DNA of 64,000 nucleotides from assembly GCF_044385915.1 (NCBI RefSeq), contig NZ_JBISCC010000117.1:62001-126000 (forward strand), written 5' to 3'. Positions 59,428 through 64,000 of this stretch are shown here, in pieces. Positions within the stretch are counted from its first letter, which is position 1. Every line of letters starts with the position of its first letter. This DNA is from Thalassobellus citreus (GTDB taxonomy: Bacteria > Bacteroidota > Bacteroidia > Flavobacteriales > Flavobacteriaceae). The translations under genes and the position numbers were made by a program. The notes under the pieces are model-generated. The model had not been told where the DNA came from, made no database searches, and saw nothing but the letters and a program-made list of their open reading frames with translations.

Positions 59428-61399
59428 GGTGGTTTGTGTTTTGTTTTTGCATTAAATGATTTCGATATCTGTAATCATTGGTTTGGTAATAATCAATAAT
59501 ATCGGTTAGGTTTTTGGTGTTTTCTTCTTCAGGTATTAAGGTGTTCGTGCTTTTTTCGTACTTATAGAAATACGCTTTCTTTTGATCGCCTAAAATGCTT
59601 AGTTCTGTTCCTTTTAATAATCCAAGTTTTCTGTAATTTCCAATAAAAACACGTTGTTGGTTAGTGTCAATCATATTAATGTCTTTACCATAAAAATTAG
59701 ATGTATACTCCCAACCTAAATAGCCAAATAGCGTAGGGAAAAAATCAATCTGAGAGGCTTGCTTTTCGATTTTCGTTTTTGGGCTATTTGGTAGGTTATA
59801 GATAATAGCAGGGATATGATATTTTCCAACATTTAATTCCCGTCTCCCAGCTGAACTAGCACAATGATCTGCCATAATTGCAATGATTGTGTTATTAAAC
59901 CAAGGTTTGTTTTTTATTGCTTTAAGAAATTTACCAATAGCGAAATCGGTATATTTTACTGCGCCATCTCTACCAGTTCCTGAAGGAATGTCTATAGCGT
60001 TCTCTGGGTAGGTATAAGGTCTGTGATTAGAGGTTGACATGATAAAATTAAAGAAGGGTTTGTTTGATTTGAAATTTTTATCAGCTTCTTTAATCACTTG
60101 ATTGTAAATGTCTTCATCACAAACACCCCAAGCATTTTCAAACGTGACGTCTTCATCTTTTATATTTGTACGTTTTGCAGTGAACGAATCTCCTAAAAGA
60201 TATCCACGACCTCTATCGACAATATCAAAACCATTGCCGCCAAAAAAGCTATTCATATTGTCAAAATAACCATCACCACCGTAAAAAAATGTTCTAGTAT
60301 ATCTTTTTTCTTTGAAGATGTCTCCTATATTGTATAAGCCACTATTATTTTTACGTTTTACAATGCTTCTTCCTGGTGAAGGCGGTACCGATAATGTAAT
60401 TGCTTCCATTCCGCGAACAGTTCTTGTGCCAGTTGCATAAAGGTTTTCAAAAGAAATACTTTGATTAATTAAAGTGTCTAATGTTGGTGTTATACTTTTA
60501 TCGTTTCCGAAGTGGGTTAAAAAATCGGCACTAAAACTTTCTAAGCATATAAAAATCACATTAGGTTTAATTTCTGGGTTATAGCTTTTTATAGAACGTT
60601 CTATGCTATGATTTTCTTTAGATTCAAGAGTGTCATTTTTTGTTGATAATTTCTTTTTTAATCTTTTGAAAGACGCATCTAAATCTTGATTTTTGTAGAA
60701 ATCAGTATAACTTAATTCATTATTTCTAAAGGCTGCAAAAAAGGAATAAATTCCTGCTTTAGAAATTTCATTTTCATACCTGTTTTTAGACCATTCTGCA
60801 TCGTTGTTGTTTATGAACAAAACAAAAAATAAAGGAATGAATAGACCGATAAGTAAAAACATGTGTTGTTTTTTTGTTCGTTTTGATGAAAATGTATTTT
60901 TAAAAGTATTTAGCTTTTTAAGAATATAATATTGTATAAATACTAAGAAGAAGATACCAAGTAGTAGTAATGGTAATGGGTAAGACTGATTGATGTTCTG
61001 AACTACTTCATAGGTATAAATAAGATAATCTACCGCAATAAAGTTGAATCTGTTTTTAAATTCTTCCCAAAATGTGAATTCTGAAAAAAAGGAGAATGTT
61101 AAGATTAGTGTGGTTATAAAGTAAAAAGTATATGTGAAAATTTTATCGAAATGATTCCCAATCCACTTATTTGGAAAAATAATTAAATAAAAGAGATAAA
61201 GGATATTGAAAAATGCTATAACTCCAATATCAAAGAATAATCCGGTGAAGAGTATTCTTAAAAAACTTAGTACTGAAAAGTTAATAGCTGAAAAGGACCA
61301 AAAATAAAAGGCAAGTCTTACAATAAGTGATATTGTTAAAAATAGCAAGGAGAAATTAAGGATGAATGATAAACGATTGTTTTTTAATTTTTTAAGCAT
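59420..61399 (-). CDS. LTA-synthase-family sulfatase (phosphoglycerol/phosphoethanolamine transferase)
   Basis: A 659-residue membrane enzyme with five helices (to ~195), a linker, and a periplasmic alkaline-phosphatase-fold domain. Visible residues: Glu287 in VIFICLESFSADF, nucleophile Thr325 or Thr327 in ATGTRTVRGMEA, DxxH-type metal site MADHCASS (~508) and KYHIPAII. Family members move phosphoglycerol or phosphoethanolamine from a phospholipid to a polymer, releasing diacylglycerol. Gram-negative relatives modify periplasmic glucans or lipids. Overlaps with the DUF347 gene (8 bp) and the diacylglycerol kinase gene (8 bp) tie the three together. Confidence 0.87.
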   Translation of the reverse strand: MLKKLKNNRLSFILNFSLLFLTISLIVRLAFYFWSFSAINFSVLSFLRILFTGLFFDIGVIAFFNILYLFYLIIFPNKWIGNHFDKIFTYTFYFITTLILTFSFFSEFTFWEEFKNRFNFIAVDYLIYTYEVVQNINQSYPLPLLLLGIFFLVFIQYYILKKLNTFKNTFSSKRTKKQHMFLLIGLFIPLFFVLFINNNDAEWSKNRYENEISKAGIYSFFAAFRNNELSYTDFYKNQDLDASFKRLKKKLSTKNDTLESKENHSIERSIKSYNPEIKPNVIFICLESFSADFLTHFGNDKSITPTLDTLINQSISFENLYATGTRTVRGMEAITLSVPPSPGRSIVKRKNNSGLYNIGDIFKEKRYTRTFFYGGDGYFDNMNSFFGGNGFDIVDRGRGYLLGDSFTAKRTNIKDEDVTFENAWGVCDEDIYNQVIKEADKNFKSNKPFFNFIMSTSNHRPYTYPENAIDIPSGTGRDGAVKYTDFAIGKFLKAIKNKPWFNNTIIAIMADHCASSAGRRELNVGKYHIPAIIYNLPNSPKTKIEKQASQIDFFPTLFGYLGWEYTSNFYGKDINMIDTNQQRVFIGNYRKLGLLKGTELSILGDQKKAYFYKYEKSTNTLIPEEENTKNLTDIIDYYQTNDYRYRNHLMQKQNTNHHD

Positions 61400-61760
61400 G
61401 TTTAAAAAAATAAGGGAGGTACGTTAGTATAAAAATGGTTAAGAATGTAAGGGCAGCAAATGTTACTGCCCCAGCAGCAATATCTTTGATAAATCCAATT
61501 TTTGGATGCTGATCTTTATGTGTAAAATCTGCTAGTTTTTCTACGGCAGTATTAATGCCTTCTATAGCCAAAACTAAGCCCATAGCAAGTGTTTGGTTAA
61601 TCCAATCTTGTTTTGAAAGATCAACAAAAAAGCCTAGAAAAATGATTAAAGTAAAAATGGTAGACTGCGCAATAACACTATGTTCTGTTTTTATGAGTAG
61701 TAGTAAACCTCTAAAGGCATATTTAAAACTATATAGTCGTCCTTTTAAAAAATCTGTCAT
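61392..61760 (-). CDS. dgkA: Diacylglycerol / undecaprenol kinase family protein
   Basis: A 122-residue inner-membrane enzyme with three helices and the kinase signature EGINTAVEKLADFTHKDQHP followed by GFIKDIAAGAV. It phosphorylates diacylglycerol (or undecaprenol in some Gram-positives) with ATP. Its neighbour transferase would release diacylglycerol, so DAG recycling to phosphatidic acid is the obvious role. Confidence 0.9.
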   Translation of the reverse strand: MTDFLKGRLYSFKYAFRGLLLLIKTEHSVIAQSTIFTLIIFLGFFVDLSKQDWINQTLAMGLVLAIEGINTAVEKLADFTHKDQHPKIGFIKDIAAGAVTFAALTFLTIFILTYLPYFFKHA

Positions 61761-61770
61761 GTTAAAGAGG

Positions 61771-62325
61771 TTAAAATTTATAAGTAAAGCCTAATAGGTA
61801 ATGACCTTTTTGACTGTTTAAGGTTAATTTTAAATGTTTTTTTTGATATTCTGTTGTAAAGAGGTATGAACTACCAATACCTATAACTGCACCTGCTAAA
61901 ACATCTAAGACATCGTGTTTATCTGCATCAATTCTACTGAATGCTGTTAATCCAGCTAAAGCATAGGCAGGGATACTGTATTTAAAACCGTAGCGTTTGT
62001 GAATAAATGCGGCACTTTGAAAAGTTGTTGAGGTGTGTCCAGAAGGGAAAGAGTTATTGTTACTCATATCTGGACGCGATTTATTGACACTTAGTTTTAA
62101 TCCATAGGTAACAGCTTCAGCTACTAAAAGGCCTTTTGTAAATTGCCAAGAGCCTTTTGTATCATCCACTATTAAGGTAGTTGCTATAGTGGCAGCGGGA
62201 AGCACAAATAATAAAACATCGCCTGTTGTTTCTATAGTTTTGTTTTGCGCAGATATTAGGTTTGTACTTATTAAAAATAGGAACGTAATAAGAACGGATA
62301 ATTGTAAATAACGTGTTTTGTTCAT
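61771..62325 (-). CDS. PAP2-type membrane phosphatase
   Basis: A 184-residue protein with signal or first helix and the three PAP2 motifs: KLSVNKSRPD (~82-91, KX6RP), FPSGHTS (~97-103) and SRIDADKHDVLDVLAG (~135-150, with the catalytic His). It dephosphorylates a lipid or prenyl phosphate such as phosphatidic acid or undecaprenyl pyrophosphate. It lies 10 bp upstream of dgkA. Confidence 0.9.
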   Translation of the reverse strand: MNKTRYLQLSVLITFLFLISTNLISAQNKTIETTGDVLLFVLPAATIATTLIVDDTKGSWQFTKGLLVAEAVTYGLKLSVNKSRPDMSNNNSFPSGHTSTTFQSAAFIHKRYGFKYSIPAYALAGLTAFSRIDADKHDVLDVLAGAVIGIGSSYLFTTEYQKKHLKLTLNSQKGHYLLGFTYKF

Positions 62326-62414
62326 TGAGAATTTTAGAATTGATTTCTCAAAGAACGTGCGATTTAAAAAGAATATTTATTAGAAGAAGTGCGGACTGAC
62401 TTTATTAGACGTAT

Positions 62415-63449
62415 TTAGATTGTTTTAGATATCTTTTTTTTGAATTCTGTAGGGGTTAATCCTTTGATTTTCTTAAAAGTAGAATTAAATGATGATTTAG
62501 AGTTGAAACCAACTTCTGTAGCAATGCCAAAGAGTGTTAAATGGTCATTTTGGTCGTTTTCTAATCGATTTACGAATGCTTCAACGCGATAATTATTGAT
62601 AAAATCTTGAAAATTTGTTTGCATATGTACATTCAATATTTCAGAAATATATTGTCGTGGAATATTCAGTTTTTTAGAAATATCGTGTATCGATAATTTA
62701 TTGTTTAAGTATAATTTATCGTTTTCCATTAAGCTAATTAAAGCCGTTTTGTATGTTTTAATTAATGTAGGATTTAGGTTTGATTTTTTGTATTTATTGG
62801 TTTCTCTTTTAGGTAAAAGATTAGAATTTTTACTTAGAAGTTTAAAAGCTATAAAATAAAACAAAACGGCAGTAATTAATAAAAGATAGCTATTGAAATT
62901 TTGATCGTTAAACAATGGTGTTTCAGAAAGCCTAAACATTCTAACAATATCATTCAGTGAAGATAATGCGAATAATAAAGCGATTGGAATAGCAAAATAA
63001 AGAATCCAATGTTTATTTTTGGTAGTAACTACTTCGTATACAATAATGCATAAATAGATTAAAAAAGTAAGTTCTGTAGGAATTTCAAAAATTTCTATTA
63101 ATAAATGATCTTCGCCTTTTAAAAGTTCTATAACTTCAATAATGAAATAGAATATATTAGGAAGGAAGAAAAAATAATCGGTTAGTGCGAATTTTTCTTT
63201 TTCATTTTTGTAATAGCGAAAAAACAGAAAAAAAAACGTTACAAAAAGGGAACTGTCAAACAGGAACCAATCTGCGTTTGGTACAAAAATGTTGTTTTTA
63301 TCATCTCCTATAATGTAAAATAACACCGAAAGGAAGCTGCCAAATAGTAACCAAAATGTGGTCTTTTTGTATTCCTTACGATTAATAAACAATGCCGAAA
63401 GGACAAAAAGACCTTGTAATAAAACGATTATTTGGATTGTTCTAAGCAT
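62415..63449 (-). CDS. AraC-type regulator with membrane N-terminus
   Basis: A 344-residue protein: seven hydrophobic helices (to ~215) and a C-terminal AraC DNA-binding domain (~240-344) with YLNNKLSIHDISKKLNIPRQYISEILN and EVGFNSKSSFNSTFKKIKGLTPTEFK. The membrane part may sense an envelope signal. It is first in the leftward run and the likely regulator of the PAP2-dgkA-LTA-synthase-DUF347 genes. Confidence 0.87.
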   Translation of the reverse strand: MLRTIQIIVLLQGLFVLSALFINRKEYKKTTFWLLFGSFLSVLFYIIGDDKNNIFVPNADWFLFDSSLFVTFFFLFFRYYKNEKEKFALTDYFFFLPNIFYFIIEVIELLKGEDHLLIEIFEIPTELTFLIYLCIIVYEVVTTKNKHWILYFAIPIALLFALSSLNDIVRMFRLSETPLFNDQNFNSYLLLITAVLFYFIAFKLLSKNSNLLPKRETNKYKKSNLNPTLIKTYKTALISLMENDKLYLNNKLSIHDISKKLNIPRQYISEILNVHMQTNFQDFINNYRVEAFVNRLENDQNDHLTLFGIATEVGFNSKSSFNSTFKKIKGLTPTEFKKKISKTI

Positions 63450-63513
63450 GGATTTATTTAAAAAGTAGACAAGATATAAAAAATGTGATTGTTATATTAT
63501 ATAACTGTTAAGT

Positions 63514-63612
63514 AAAACACATTTTTAATATATAATTAAGATGTGAGGTTTTATAGGAAGCACAAAACTATCTATCTTTGTGTTTCAACAAAATTAGTAG
63601 AGCTTTTGCGAT
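63514..63612 (+). repeat. Right 99-bp direct repeat, with truA promoter and start
   Basis: 95 of 99 bases match 58632-58730. It holds the -7 box TATCTTTG (63573-63580) and the first codons of truA. Confidence 0.95.
63573..63580 (+). promoter_or_regulatory. -7 box for truA
   Basis: TATCTTTG, a perfect TAnnTTTG, 25 bp before the TTG start of truA. Confidence 0.7.
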
Positions 63613-64000
63613 ATTTTATAGAACTTTCTTATAATGGTAGTGCTTATCATGGTTGGCAAAATCAACCCGATGCTATTTCGGTACAAGAGGTTTTAGAAAA
63701 AGCTTTGTCTATGTTGTTAAAACAGCCTATTGCTATTATGGGCGCAGGTAGAACTGATACTGGTGTGCATGCGAAACAAATGTTTGCACATTTTGATTAT
63801 GATGGCAATTTTGATGCTACCAATTTAGTTTTTAAATTGAATTCTTTTTTACCTAAAGATATTGCTATTCAGGATGTATTTAAAGTAAAAGATGATGCGC
63901 ATACGCGTTTTGATGCTGTAAGTAGAACGTATTTATACCGCGTAACTTTAAAAAAAGATGTGTTCTCGGTTAATGATGCGCTTTACGTAAAGCAGGCTTT
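63606..64000 (+). CDS. truA: tRNA pseudouridine(38-40) synthase TruA, N-terminal part (runs off the window)
   Basis: The frame opens at TTG 63606 as (M)RYFIELSYNGSAYHGWQNQP and stays open to the window end. The catalytic Asp lies in GAGRTDTGVHAKQM, and FDAVSRTYLYRV follows, all TruA hallmarks. The enzyme converts U38-U40 of tRNA anticodon arms to pseudouridine. The start codon and promoter lie inside the right 99-bp repeat. Confidence 0.95.
   Translation, partial: MRYFIELSYNGSAYHGWQNQPDAISVQEVLEKALSMLLKQPIAIMGAGRTDTGVHAKQMFAHFDYDGNFDATNLVFKLNSFLPKDIAIQDVFKVKDDAHTRFDAVSRTYLYRVTLKKDVFSVNDALYVKQA

Noticed and set aside
58632..63612. Integrative element or transposon with its own recombinase
   Set aside because: No integrase, transposase, relaxase or resolvase in the block; the direct repeats are reported but an autonomous element is not supported.

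Overview
The window is AT-rich chromosomal DNA from a member of the Bacteroidetes, almost certainly a marine or soil Flavobacteriaceae. The signs are a type IX secretion C-terminal sorting domain (first gene), upstream -7 boxes of the Bacteroidetes form TAnnTTTG, a ProS/Rho/TypA/S20/tmRNA set of flavobacterial character, Kdo synthesis (KdsA), and FadL-type and TonB-receptor-type barrels. No rRNA operon, CRISPR array, transposase, integrase or phage gene was seen. Only one tRNA (Glu, anticodon TTC) and one tmRNA are present. Species cannot be named from the sequence alone.

Layout. 1-11.8 kb is a glycan-degradation region: the end of a secreted GH9 endoglucanase, then a leftward operon GH5 - CE2 esterase - SASA-type esterase - GH3 beta-glucosidase, and a second GH3 lipoprotein on the + strand. 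Between them sit a small lipocalin-like protein and a periplasmic coiled-coil protein made of seven near-identical 99-bp tandem units. 11.9-12.5 kb holds the tmRNA and a dispersed repeat. 12.5-15.0 kb has a DUF1801 protein, a saccharopine/alanine-dehydrogenase-like enzyme and an SDR enzyme that appears to start at ATT. 15.0-20.5 kb carries two leftward operons of small membrane proteins and a winged-helix regulator; each operon begins with the same 19-bp palindrome, so they look like one regulon. 21-25.3 kb is housekeeping (outer-membrane barrel, kdsA, typA, ygjV-like).

25.4-33.5 kb is a very AT-rich surface-polysaccharide cluster: two tandem Wzx-like flippases, an EptA-like phosphoethanolamine transferase, three glycosyltransferases and an acyltransferase. 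33.5-53 kb is mostly core: an FtsE-type ATPase, a 1013-residue TPR protein with its barrel partner, a DUF1287 protein, methyltransferase, YkgJ-type Cys-cluster protein, thioredoxin, NamZ-type muramidase, LolC/E-type permease, YidD, CysS, FolE, a FadL-like barrel with an Arg/Ser-rich lipoprotein, ProS, tRNA-Glu and S20. 53.3-64 kb has rho, DUF4293, SlyD-type FKBP and a metallophosphoesterase. It then has what looks like an accessory stretch before truA: a small membrane protein, a ParE-type toxin-antitoxin pair, and a 4.9-kb block (DUF347 protein, LTA-synthase-type sulfatase, DgkA, PAP2 phosphatase, AraC-type regulator) bounded by 99-bp direct repeats of the truA promoter/start region.

The intergenic spaces are rich in dispersed palindromic repeats of at least two families, one with GCGTTA/TAACGC ends and one with GTCATTCC/GGAATGAC ends. 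One copy supplies the C-terminus of a gene, one lies between the tmRNA and its best candidate promoter, and one abuts the left 99-bp repeat. The strongest leads for something new are the 99-bp-repeat-bounded lipid-headgroup block before truA and the paired-palindrome regulon at 15-20.5 kb.
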